Shown piece by piece: positions 12,518 to 22,760 of a stretch of 64,000 nt of DNA. The position numbers and the translations under genes are program-made. The notes beneath the pieces are model-generated. The model worked only from the letters and a program-made list of their open reading frames with translations, was not told the DNA's origin and searched no databases. Source of the stretch: Spizellomyces punctatus DAOM BR117 (lineage: Eukaryota; Chytridiomycota; Chytridiomycetes; Spizellomycetales; Spizellomycetaceae). The stretch covers positions 1,061,041-1,125,040 of the forward strand of contig NW_015971544.1 in NCBI RefSeq assembly GCF_000182565.1. The letters are read 5' to 3'. The stretch's first letter is position 1; every line of letters starts with the position of its first letter.

Positions 12518-15500
12518 ATGACACATTTGCCTATCAACCGAGCTGCCCTTGTCCCCGTCGCAGTCTCAATTTCCATCAAGTTCCACGCCATCTACGTTAC
12601 CCTCAGTCCTGCAGTACAGCGCTGCATAGCTCCTTACGCAATGCTGCGGCCCGCACAAGAAGTTTTCCTCACATTCTCAAAAAGTGTCCCTCGTTCGGTT
12701 GTCCAGCGACTGACCGCCACAGGACAGCCTATTGTACTGCAACTGCAATGCGCTCCGTCTACATCTCCATTGGCTCGCTTTGCATCAACAACCACGTCAT
12801 CCCATGCTCTTCGCGGATTTCAGTCGCTACCGACAAGAATTCCGACTCTTCTACGACCAAGAAACACGATAAATTCCCTGAATGAGCGGAGCTTTGCCAC
12901 TGCTACTCGCCCTGTCCTGAGCTTTTGGTCCAACAGCGGTAGTGGGAAGAATGACGGTGGCGACGGAGAGGGCGGCGAAAATAAGCCGGATAAGGATGAT
13001 ACTACGCACAAGAAGGTGGACAAGGATTCCAAGGATGGTGGAGTGGCGGACGACGCAGATAACGCTAACGCAGCTGCTACTGGTGGTGCAAACGGAGCTG
13101 GGGCACCATCTGATGGAAGTGGTGACGGGAAGGGATCGGATAATGACTTTGTGGAAAAGTTGATCACACAAAATCCGGAGGGATCTGCAACAGAAATCAA
13201 CACCAGCGCCCTTGAAACAATCACTGTACCTAAAGAGTATCCCCAATTAGTTGCTATACCACTGAATCGCCGACCTCTTTTCCCTGGATTTTATAAATCA
13301 CTCTACATAAAGGACCCACAAGCGATTGCCGCCATCCAAGAACTCATGAATCGACGCCAACCGTATGTCGGCATTTTCCTATCTAAGGACGATGAAATGT
13401 CGGAGGATGTGATAACGGACGTGTCGCAAATTCACCGAGTTGGTGTATTCGCCCAAGTGACCAATGTTTACCAGGCGGGACCTGATAACTCAGCTCTCAC
13501 CGTTGTTATCTACCCGCATCGCCGTATCCGTCTGAATAATCTGGTTGGACCTCCACCAGAAAAGGAAAAGGACAGCAAGTCCCCGCCTGCTGAGGAGCAA
13601 TCCTCGGAAGAAGCGGCAGAAGGTATGTGCTCGTGCTTCACGGATGTCGTTAACGTAACCGCTCATTCCTCTTCACCGGTTTCTCAAAGATTACCTCCCG
13701 ATCAATAAACATCTCGCAAACTATCGCGTCTCCCTTGCCAACGTCGAAAACTTGAACGACGAGCCTTTCAATGCCAGTAACAATGTCGTCAAAGCCATTA
13801 CTTCGGAAATGCTCAATGTTCTGAAGGAGATTTCACAAATCAATCCATTAATCCGCGATCAAATTATCACGTTTTCCATACAAACAGGAGGCAATGCGTT
13901 TGCTGATCCAGCGAAACTTGCAGACTTTGCTGCTGCTATTTCTGCTGGGGAACCAAATGAGCTCCAGAGCGTTTTAGAGAGTTTGGTTATAGAAGAGCGA
14001 CTACAAAAGGCTTTAGCAGTGGTAAAGAACGAGCTGTCTAATGCGAAGCTCCAGCAGGAGATCTCAAAAGAAGTGGACAAGAAGATTACGCGTAGACAGC
14101 AGGAGTATTTCCTCATGGAGCAGCTCAAGGGAATCAAAAAGGAACTCGGGATCGATACCGATGGGAAAGACAAGCTCATTGATAAGTTCAAGGAACGTGC
14201 CGCGAAGCTGGCGATGCCGGAGGCTGTAAAGAAGGTCTTCGATGAGGTACGACTAGGCAATTTTAATATCCCTGCGTGGTTAATCTCATCTGACACTGGC
14301 TGCCATTTTATTCTTCAGGAGTTGACCAAGTTGCAACACCTGGAAGCCGCAGCATCCGAGTTCAACGTTACGCGAAACTATCTCGACTGGTTGACTCAAA
14401 TCCCATGGGGTCAATACAGCAAGGAGAACTTTGACATCAAGCATGCCACTACCGTTCTAGACGAAGATCATTATGGGCTGAAGGACGTCAAGGACCGAAT
14501 CTTGGAATTCATTGCGGTTGGCAAACTAAGGGGGACAGTTGAAGGGAAGATCATTTGTTTACAGGGCCCACCAGGTACGTGGTGATTGTATCTTTAAACT
14601 CCATCGTACACGCTCTCACGGACTGTTAGGTGTGGGAAAAACCTCGATTGGTAAATCCATCGCGCGAGCACTCGGTCGAGAGTTTTTCCGGTTCAGCGTA
14701 GGGGGACTTACTGACGTCGCAGAGATCAAGGGTCATCGTCGAACATATGTGGGAGCGATGCCCGGAAAGGTTGTGCAGGCGTTGAAAAAAGTGCAAACCG
14801 AAAATCCTCTGATCATGATTGACGAGAGTAAGTTTGCATTGATATGAATTCTCATTCAGATATTAAATGGTGACATTTTTTCGTAGTCGATAAATTGGGT
14901 CGAGGCCATCAGGGTGACCCAGCTTCCGCACTGTTGGAGCTCTTAGATCCCGAACAGAACAACTCTTTCCTAGATCATTACATGGATGTTCCACTAGATC
15001 TCTCCAAAGTCCTGTTTGTCTGCACCGCCAACATGCTAGAAACCATCCCCGCACCGTTGTTGGACCGCATGGAAATAATCCGACTATCGGGTTACGTAGC
15101 AGAAGAGAAAGTCGCTATCGCTGGAAAGTACCTGGCGCCCACAGCGCGTGAAGCAGCCGGCCTGAAAGAACAGGATGTGCAGTTGTCTGATGAGGCTATC
15201 GAGACGCTGATTCGATATTACTGCAGAGAAAGCGGCGTCCGAAATTTAAAGAAACACATTGATAAGATTTACCGCAAGGCCGCATTTAAGATTGTGAAAG
15301 AAGAAGATGCTGAGGGAGGTGTGGAGAAGCCCCTCGCAGTAACACCGGACAACCTGAAAGACTATGTTGGATCGCCAGTGTATACAGCAGATCGGATGTA
15401 TGATGAGACACCACCTGGTGTGGTAATGGGGTTGGCCTGGACATCCATGGGTGAGTTGATCTCCGCCATCTTGCTCCTTCCAGGGTTCTAAATGCAGTTT

Positions 15501-16093
15501 TACCAGGGGGTTCATCACTCTACGTCGAGTCTGTTTTGGAATCTGCGTTTACAGATAACGGTAAACCGTCCTTCCATCGCACGGGACAGATGGGCGATGT
15601 GATGAAAGAGAGCTCGATGATCGCGTACACGTACGCACGGTCATTTATGGCCCGAAAGTTCCCGGACAATAAGTTCTTTGACAAGGCCCATATTCATTTG
15701 CATGTTCCGGAAGGTGCTACCCCCAAAGATGGTTAGGATCTCTATTGTTGTTGATGGAACTACGACTTCATAGCTGATAGCGACGTTTTGCTAGGACCCT
15801 CTGCGGGGGGCACAATGGTCACATCCCTGTTATCCCTTGCGCAGAACCGACCAGTAATTCCAGATGTGGCAATGACAGGTGAAATCACACTCACAGGCAA
15901 GATTCTTAAGATTGGCGGTGTCAAAGAAAAAACTATTGCTGCAAAACGATCAGGAGTCAAGAAGATCATTTTCCCTGCTGCTAACCGGAGCGACTGGGAT
16001 GAGCTAGCAGATTATATCAAGGAAGGACTCGAGCCCCATTTTGTGGGATGGTATGAAGAGATTTACGATGTGGTGTTCCCATCGCAAACTTGA
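12518..16093 (+). CDS. PIM1: Mitochondrial Lon protease
   Basis: ATP-dependent serine protease of the mitochondrial matrix. Seven exons, 12518..13622, 13690..14246, 14319..14574, 14630..14827, 14887..15450, 15507..15731, 15795..16093, encode about 1067 aa. The N-terminus is rich in Arg, Ser and Ala with few acids, as in a matrix presequence, and an acidic Gly/Asp-rich linker follows. The Lon N-domain spans from [11 protein letters not shown] to the coiled region [17 protein letters not shown]. Walker A is GPPGVGKTS (around 639, split by intron 3), Walker B is NPLIMIDE. The protease domain has GPSAGG with the catalytic serine near 971 and the partner lysine in [13 protein letters not shown] downstream in-frame ATG at 12641 is an alternative start. 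Confidence 0.96.
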
Positions 16094-16291
16094 TGGGCCG
16101 GAGGGACGGGGAGAGACGTTTTCTATGTGGTATTTTTTTCGATTACTTCCCTTGTCTTCTTTTTGTACAATAGAAATACCTGCTGCTAACTTAAAACGAA
16201 ATTATCGTCGTTTACGCTCGGCTTCCTACGCTGCTCTTGGATATTGTGTTCAGACGAAGGGTAGCAAGCACACAATTAGGCAGTCATTGTT

Positions 16292-16951
16292 TCATCTCTT
16301 TTTGCTCATTTGTCCAGTCAATTTCAAGACCTTGCCAGAATCAAATGCAATATCCACATCTCCCTCATTTTCCTCGTCGCACGTTACCACACTACGTCGC
16401 TTCAACCCATAAAACCTCACCCAGTCTCTTACAACAGCGCTCATCACATCCTCATCATCATCAGCCAACCAAAAACCCGATACCCCAGCACAAAAGCACA
16501 AAGATCGAAAATACCCGGCAAAGTCCTTGGCTAAATATCTTCTTTTCTCATCTTTCACGCACCATATTCCTCTCTCACATTCTTTAGTGCTAGTCAGAAT
16601 CATGAGCACCCTTCCACTCTCGCCACCTTCCCATATGCAGTACCCTCGGGCGTCACCAATACAGTACACTTTCATCTCGGTCAATTGATTTACTCCACTG
16701 TGGCCCACGCAGATAACTTTTGCTGCCTTTGTTCTGACCTCCCACGTCAATTTCATTCCATCGCTAACCATTAAGAATGATCTCAAGTCTTGTGGGAGAC
16801 GATCCGGAGCGTGTAGTCTATCCCAAGTGTCCAGGGAATGGGGTGTGAGCGGAAGACCAGAATCGAGATTGATGTTTGTTGTCAGAGGACAGGATTGAAG
16901 GTAGGCAATGAGAGGGGCAAGGAGAATTGTTAAAGGTCGATTGTGGGGCAT
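16292..16951 (-). CDS. TPGS2: Tubulin polyglutamylase complex subunit 2-like protein
   Basis: Intronless frame of 219 aa from the ATG at 16951; the open frame extends upstream but only to a GTG. The central region, WDRLHAPDRLPQDLRSFLMV then SDGMKLTW, matches the SMI1/KNR4-type fold of TPGS2 (animal form: PED(V/L)KNFYLMTNGFHMTW), and a later block with FAGYFRSL matches the AYYRLL helix. TPGS2 belongs to the TTLL1 polyglutamylase complex that modifies axonemal and centriolar tubulin. The gene is divergent from SPAG16, with 192 bp between start codons, which supports a flagellar role. An upstream exon cannot be excluded. Confidence 0.7.
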   Translation of the reverse strand: MPHNRPLTILLAPLIAYLQSCPLTTNINLDSGLPLTPHSLDTWDRLHAPDRLPQDLRSFLMVSDGMKLTWEVRTKAAKVICVGHSGVNQLTEMKVYCIGDARGYCIWEGGESGRVLMILTSTKECERGIWCVKDEKRRYLAKDFAGYFRSLCFCAGVSGFWLADDDEDVMSAVVRDWVRFYGLKRRSVVTCDEENEGDVDIAFDSGKVLKLTGQMSKKR

Positions 16952-17143
16952 GTTTTCAAGTAAAATGTGCGCCAGAAGGTGGTGAAGAAAGCTGTCAAAT
17001 GGTAGATCTTCGGGGGTAGAGCTCGCGCGTTCGTGGCTTGGCTGATTAGATAACCCATTCGGACATTTGGCGCGCTCACCACTCTGGTAGACTTGCTGAT
17101 TTTCAAACTTCAGATCCACCGAGGTTTGAGTTTATGCATCAAG
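16952..17143. promoter_or_regulatory. Shared divergent promoter of two axonemal genes (TPGS2-like / SPAG16)
   Basis: Only 192 bp separate the two outward-facing ATGs, so both promoters and 5' UTRs are packed here. The inference is that the pair is co-expressed during zoospore formation. I see no clear palindromic X-box (RFX) site by eye. Confidence 0.5.
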
Positions 17144-19864
17144 ATGAGTGCGACAGTCGCACCTCTCCCAGCGCTTCCTAGCAAATCCACACCTCTCAAA
17201 CTATCTTCGTCTATCGCCAACCTCGCCGTTGCCTCCTCGTCCACAGTACCGAAGCAGAGTCCTAAAATATCGACACCAGGAGCTGGGGGTGCTGACGATG
17301 ATGGCCGAAAGACATATTTTCTGGAAGGTGAGCTCTTGGGTGCGCAAAGTAAGTAATCTGTAGGCATTGCTGCTAATGCATTCCGGACTATGCCAGCGGC
17401 CGAGCCGGTCGACGATTTTGACGAAGACGACCTGAACTATGAAGAGGTTCCTATAGAGGAGTTTGAAGAGCTGGAGGATGATGATGAGGAAGAGACGCTG
17501 GAAAGTGCTGTTAGAAACATTCATGAGCGGAGCTTCTTCGGAGGTTGGAGTTTATACTATTTCTGGTCGTTGATGTTTATGATGTGCTCAATTCGCGGGC
17601 TTTATATCCCGTATAGTTCCGGTGGAGCCGTCTTCCAAGGCCGAGGAACTCACTCCTACCCTTACCAAGCGCCCTGAGGTGATCGATGACTACATCAGAA
17701 ACTATCTGTCCAGTAAGGGATTGGTGAAGAGCTTGGATGCATTCCAGGTAGGGGCGCTATGCAAACACACGAGCAACGCCATCTTTTTCTTTTTCCGCCC
17801 ACTGAATGCTCCACATTTTAGAACGAATGGTACGAATACCAGCAAAAGGGCCGATTGAGCATCGAAGACATCACAATTGTACCAGATGTTTACCAACGCA
17901 ACCAAGAACTTGCAGACGCATTGCAAAAACTCCGGGTAGACGTCGAAAACTACAAAGACATCGCTAGGTAACCCTCTTAATTTAGATTGCCCAAAATTAG
18001 CCGAATCCAACACAAAACATCTTACGCTAGCAAAGCCCGCTCGACCTACGACAAACTCCGCAAAGAGCGGGATTTCCACCGTATGCATCACAAGCGGGTC
18101 GTTCAGGAAAAAAATAAGTTGATTGCGGATATCAAGCGACTGAAGAAGCACTATGAGAGTTATGAACCAATGTTGAAAGCTCTGCAAGTCAAGTATGAGA
18201 CTGCAATGAAGGAGAAGATGTTGACGAGATTAGAACGTGATCGGCTCGCTGGAAAGGTATAGTAGTGTCTCAATACTTTCCTCGAACCAGTTTCCACATT
18301 GACATAGTGTGTCTAGGTAGTACAGCTGGAAAATGCAGCTAGAAATATAGATAGAAGGGAACGTGATCGAGACCGCGAGTCACCAACCGGTATGGACATG
18401 TCATCCACTACCTCGGGTTGTTTGCTGGTTACAATTAACAATCTACACAGGTCAATCCAGCCGGTCAAGCGCCAATCCTAAACGTGAAGCGCAACCTAAA
18501 GAGGGCACGGCAACCACCACGAATAAACCTACCAAAAAGAACATCAATTCCCGCGAATCCACTCTCCCGCTCGAAGATCGACCAAATCCCTACGCCAACG
18601 TTGACCTTCCCGTTGCCAAATGCGACCGGTTGCGACAGATTCATGTTGTCAAGGGACATGACATGGCGATTAGCTCGTACGTATAATCCGAGTCTCGTAC
18701 GGATTGGATTAGTATATTTACAGTTTCATTTTGACCCCTAGCGTGAAATTCCACCCTAAAAAGATGATCCTTGCAACAGTCTCTGACGACAGGACGTGGA
18801 AAATGTGGGCTTTTCCGTCCGGAGAATTGATTATGAGCGGTTCGGGGCATAAGGATTGGGTGGCCGAATGTGACTTCCATCCGAGGTACAGAGCAGAGAT
18901 TACTTCTATAAGTTGGATAGCTTCTTAACGTGCACCCACATTGTTCGCAGGGGAGCGCATCTGGCAACAGCTTCAGGAGACGGCACAATCAAGATTTGGG
19001 ATTTCGGTAAAGGGTCGGTCACATCAACTCTGAGTGATCACACTCAAGCGGTATGGTCATGCGCATTTCACGATACGGGCGACTTTTTGGCGAGTAGCTC
19101 TATGGATCATACAGCAAAGCTGTGGGATATGCACACGTGAGTGCTTTTTCTATTTAGATGGAGATCGGCATGTCTGCATGGTAAACTGCGTTGATTCACA
19201 ATGTTCTGTGTGTATCTCTATATAGAGGTCGCTGCCGACAAACTTTCAGAGGCCATGCGGATTCTGTCAACCAAGTCGGATTCGTACCTTACACCAACAC
19301 CATTTTCACCTGCTCTGGAGATAAGACGATATCACTGTGGGATGCACGAACAGGACTATGTTCGCAGACGTTGTATGGGCACATGAATGCAATAAATTGC
19401 GTTTCTTTTTCAGTGAAGGTTGGTCGAATGATAGCATAATTCACACATTCAACATGATAACCAACATTTGATAACTAGGGAAACAAAGTTGCGTCCAGTG
19501 ATGCAGACGGTGTTGTCAAATTTTGGGACATTCGGAACGTCTCCGAAGTAGCCAGCCTTGACGCCGGTCCACATCCGGCGAATCGCGTATCGTTTGACCC
19601 AAGTGGAACAGTTCTCGCTGTAGCTGGAAATGATGGCATTTGTCGATTATTTAATGTCAAGGACTTGGGTGCGCATGCGGCTTCCTCGAAGAGAGAAGTC
19701 CAAGCACACGACGATGGCTGTCAGGCAGCAGTGTTTGATCGAGCGGCTGAATTTTTGGTGACGGCTGGTGGTGGTAAGTTTCCTTGCCGTACAGGATCGT
19801 AATAGCCGAGATGTTGAAAGTTTATTTCTATTTTCTAGATGGGACATACCGAATCTTTCAATGA
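17144..19864 (+). CDS. SPAG16: Sperm-associated antigen 16 / PF20 orthologue, axonemal central-apparatus WD40 protein
   Basis: Component of the bridge between the two central-pair microtubules of motile flagella. Twelve exons, 17144..17348, 17397..17543, 17617..17747, 17822..17967, 18031..18256, 18317..18389, 18451..18676, 18742..18885, 18951..19136, 19226..19418, 19479..19773, 19839..19864, encode 665 aa. Order: disordered N-terminus, acidic segment (EEFEELEDDDEEE), LisH-like helix pair (VIDDYIRNYLSSKGLVKSL), a coiled coil rich in Lys and Arg, a low-complexity linker, and seven WD40 repeats in the last half. Repeats with SGDGTIKIWDFGKG, SSSMDHTAKLWDMHTG and CSGDKTISLWDARTGLC match SPAG16 specifically, as does LYGHMNAIN. 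The chain ends GDGTYRIFQ, the last blade. This is strong evidence that the organism builds a 9+2 flagellum. Confidence 0.95.
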
Positions 19865-20141
19865 ATTGAACTGGAGCTGCAGAGACCTTTTATTTATCTT
19901 TGTTTCGTAATATACAAGAATCTTTGGCGATTGCGTTGTTTTCTGTGGCCTCACCTACGTTCTCTGTATCCCCATGAGAATGCCCCATCACCTCACTAAT
20001 TGAGACAGTAGAATACAGATAATCTATTGATCTCTAATGCCAATAAGAGTTACTTGACACAACGGGCGCTGCATATAACAGTTCGTCAAATTGACCATTG
20101 TTTGTTTGTTGGGGTTTCGTAATATAGTTTATACCGAGGCT

Positions 20142-22106
20142 CTATTGTGCAGGCCCAATTTGTGATTGATCTTGAAGGGAGTGTGCTGAGTCACCTCTGT
20201 CAGCCTTGGTCTTTTCCAATTCAACCTGCACAAGCTCCTCCATTGGGACGTCCTCCACACTCTCCTGTCTCTCAATCTCGTGTAGGACTTTCTTCTGTTC
20301 TTCAATCTGCTGACCATTCAAGTCCTCCGCAGCCGCCAATGCCAAGCATTGTCCGATCGTCCCCCTGTACTTTAAATGGCCCTCCACAATCGAGCTTACG
20401 TCAATATCTTCCACGCCCCGGACTTTAACAGGTGAGAGACCGGGTACCATGTATTTGATGTTCGTTGTGCGATAGAGAAAGGCGAGGAGCCAGTCATTTG
20501 TAGAGTAGCCGTTTACGATACGTCCTGAGACCACTCGTCGAATGGACCGCCAATAATCTCTGGATCCTGGCGCCGGAAGTCCGAACATGTAGGCATGCTC
20601 CACTATGCCATACGCGTTGCGGCGAGAGAGTTCGACAAGGCAATAAAAGATGGTACGGGCCCCCAGGGAATATCCTATCTAATATACGTGATATTTGAGT
20701 GACATCATGTCCAGAACAACCGGAGGTATTTCAATAACCATACCAAAGTAACGGGCCGCTCTCCTTGGACCTTCTCAATTAAAACATCGGCCAATACTGC
20801 CCCAGTTTTCTTGGCTAAATCCATAGCATTTGACCATGGATTATCAATCAGTTTCCCGACCTGCAAGAGGCTGAGCGGCCACAGTGCGGACATGAGGGAA
20901 GCCAGAACGGTTCGCTTAAGGATTTCGCTTTTAACATAGCCTATGGCCTGGGACTTGATCATCGCTGTCATTGCGCGACCAAGTTCCAAAAGAGATTGAA
21001 CTTCCTGAAAAAGGAGGTCACAAGAGTCACCCCGAGGGAAATTTCCACAATATATGGCCACAAACCCATTGAAGAGCCTCGACATCTCCAGAACCATCAA
21101 CAATCGTCCAGGGTTCTCCCACGTCGTCCGCTGAGTTGAGCCAGCCAGTGACAGCAATTGTAACGTGGAGCCGGCTGTTCACTTTTAACGGTTTGAAATC
21201 GAAATCAGTGACTTCTCGAGTTCGTTTCGCCACCATTTTGCCCGACATATCTATATTTCTGTAGTGGTCAGTAGATTCACAATGCACTGGCTGAAAGAAT
21301 ACTTACGTCCTCCGTAAGCCCCAAACAGGGAGCCAATGACCATGCCACTGCTCGCCAAACCTCCGATCATCATCCCCGCTGCAGTACCGCTCAGCCCAAC
21401 GGCGCCTAACACCGAAGCGAGTCCTGCTCCAACAAGCGGAGCAGCCAATCCACCAGTAACCCCAATCGCCACACCGCCCGCCAAGGTTGCTAACCCAATT
21501 TTCCAATTCCGGGATATCCTTCCCGTCTCTTCCCGCTTTGCTGCTGCTTCCTTGGTAGCCTTTATGGCTTGATCGGGGTGTTTGAGAGCTTGTTCCACGG
21601 ATTCCTCATAGTCGGATGGAAACTGAAGGTGCAGCGAGTCTGAAAGACGACGGAGGAGCACGCGAGTTCGCGCATCGTATCGCTTAACGGTGGTTAATAT
21701 GAGGAGGAGGAATGTGCGGAGTAGCGAGGCACGAGATGTTGGTGGAAGCTTTTTCAAAGGACTTTGTGCATCGCGTACGGTAAATTTAGACAGGATCTCT
21801 TCCATAGAAGTGGGGTGCTCTATCAATCGACGATGATCAGCGGGACTACCAATTTCTTGTAAAGCACAGAAGCAGACCTTTTTTATCCTTCTCTACAATC
21901 CCCAGCCACACCACCTCCAATAATCCCTTTGCCCATAGATCAAAGCTATTTATTGCAATCTTCTCATCTTCTGTTAATTGTCGCTTCACTGAAGAGTTCT
22001 CGCCTTCCTCCAATGCTTCGACGAGCTCGATCCTCATCTGACTAATGCAACTGACGCAGACATTGTAGAATGCTTGTGCTTGAGGTCCTGGCAGCGCATT
22101 TGACAT
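20142..22106 (-). CDS. TMCO4 / DUF726 family membrane alpha/beta-hydrolase-like protein
   Basis: Five exons, complement(20142..20678, 20744..21004, 21066..21250, 21307..21819, 21878..22106), encode 574 aa. The Ala/Gly-rich hydrophobic block GLATLAGGVAIGVTGGLAAP and onward to GGLASSGMVIGSLFGAYGG is the membrane region typical of TMCO4 and fungal DUF726 proteins. It is followed by MSGKMVAKRTREVTDFDF, HVTIAVTGWL, ALQWEVQSLLELG, and a nucleophile elbow GYSLGAR (G-x-S-x-G). The molecular function of the family is not established; a lipase-like activity is only inferred from the fold. The first intron uses a weak donor, GTCTGC, at 21877. The gene is head to head with the small ORF at 22308. Confidence 0.88.
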
Positions 22107-22307
22107 TTTCTTTGTTATCGGGTTTATCTTTTGTAAATTCAAGATACCTGCCTACTAAAAGCACCAGATGTTCGCGAGTCCGATCCCTGCGCCACGCTGA
22201 TGTCATGCGCAGTCATCCTTAAACTCAGTGTTCCATCTACTGGGCAACTATCCATCTTAACGGACAGCTAGAGCAAACGTGAAGAGCAATCGCATGTGCT
22301 AAGAAGG

Positions 22308-22760
22308 ATGGCCAGCACAAAGAAGCTGCTCGTAACGGACGAAGGGGCGGATTCCCAGCAGCTTCACTCTCCCATTTTACACGAACCTCAGACATTTTAT
22401 GGACAAACAAAGAGGGATGTTTCAAGGGAAGTGACTGAACAGACAGCGTCTGGTCAAATGGAACACAAAGCTTCAGCAGCGGCTGCAGGTGCGAAGATGG
22501 ACAGTGGAATTGGCAAACTCCCTGTTAAAGTAGAACAATTCTATTCTCATTATCAGGTTCGAAGAAACATTCTATCGCACCAGAGTCGAAAGGAGGGTAT
22601 TTTGGGGTTATTCCTGGCGAATGAAATGTTGAAGAAATTCTCGTCTTTTGAATTGTATCATCACCTTATTTGTCTATCGATCATTTCGCTACATAACTAC
22701 AGTGACAATTTCTACACTGCGAACCTTCCTAATCTACTACCTCACACTATGACTGCATAG
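22308..22760 (+). CDS. Small protein of unknown function
   Basis: An ATG-initiated frame of 150 aa that I do not recognise. The first ~80 residues are hydrophilic (rich in Glu, Lys, Gln, Ala) and the remainder is more hydrophobic (LICLSIISLHNY), so the second part may instead be an intron: a GTTCGA donor follows SHYQ at about 22557 and a CTACAG acceptor lies near 22700. It starts 201 bp from the TMCO4-like gene on the opposite strand and keeps the strict strand alternation of this region, which is the main reason for thinking it is real. It overlaps the 3' end of the next gene by about 14 bp on the opposite strand. Confidence 0.4.
   Translation: MASTKKLLVTDEGADSQQLHSPILHEPQTFYGQTKRDVSREVTEQTASGQMEHKASAAAAGAKMDSGIGKLPVKVEQFYSHYQVRRNILSHQSRKEGILGLFLANEMLKKFSSFELYHHLICLSIISLHNYSDNFYTANLPNLLPHTMTA

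Noticed and set aside
16952-17119. N-terminal extension of the TPGS2-like protein
   Set aside because: The extended frame starts at GTG and would use nearly the whole spacer to SPAG16; the ATG at 16951 fits the family start.
21856-21877. A possible 22-nt intron in the TMCO4-like gene
   Set aside because: Removing 22 nt restores the frame, but the same donor with the acceptor ending at 21820 gives a normal 58-nt intron and an equally good frame, so no ultra-short intron is needed.
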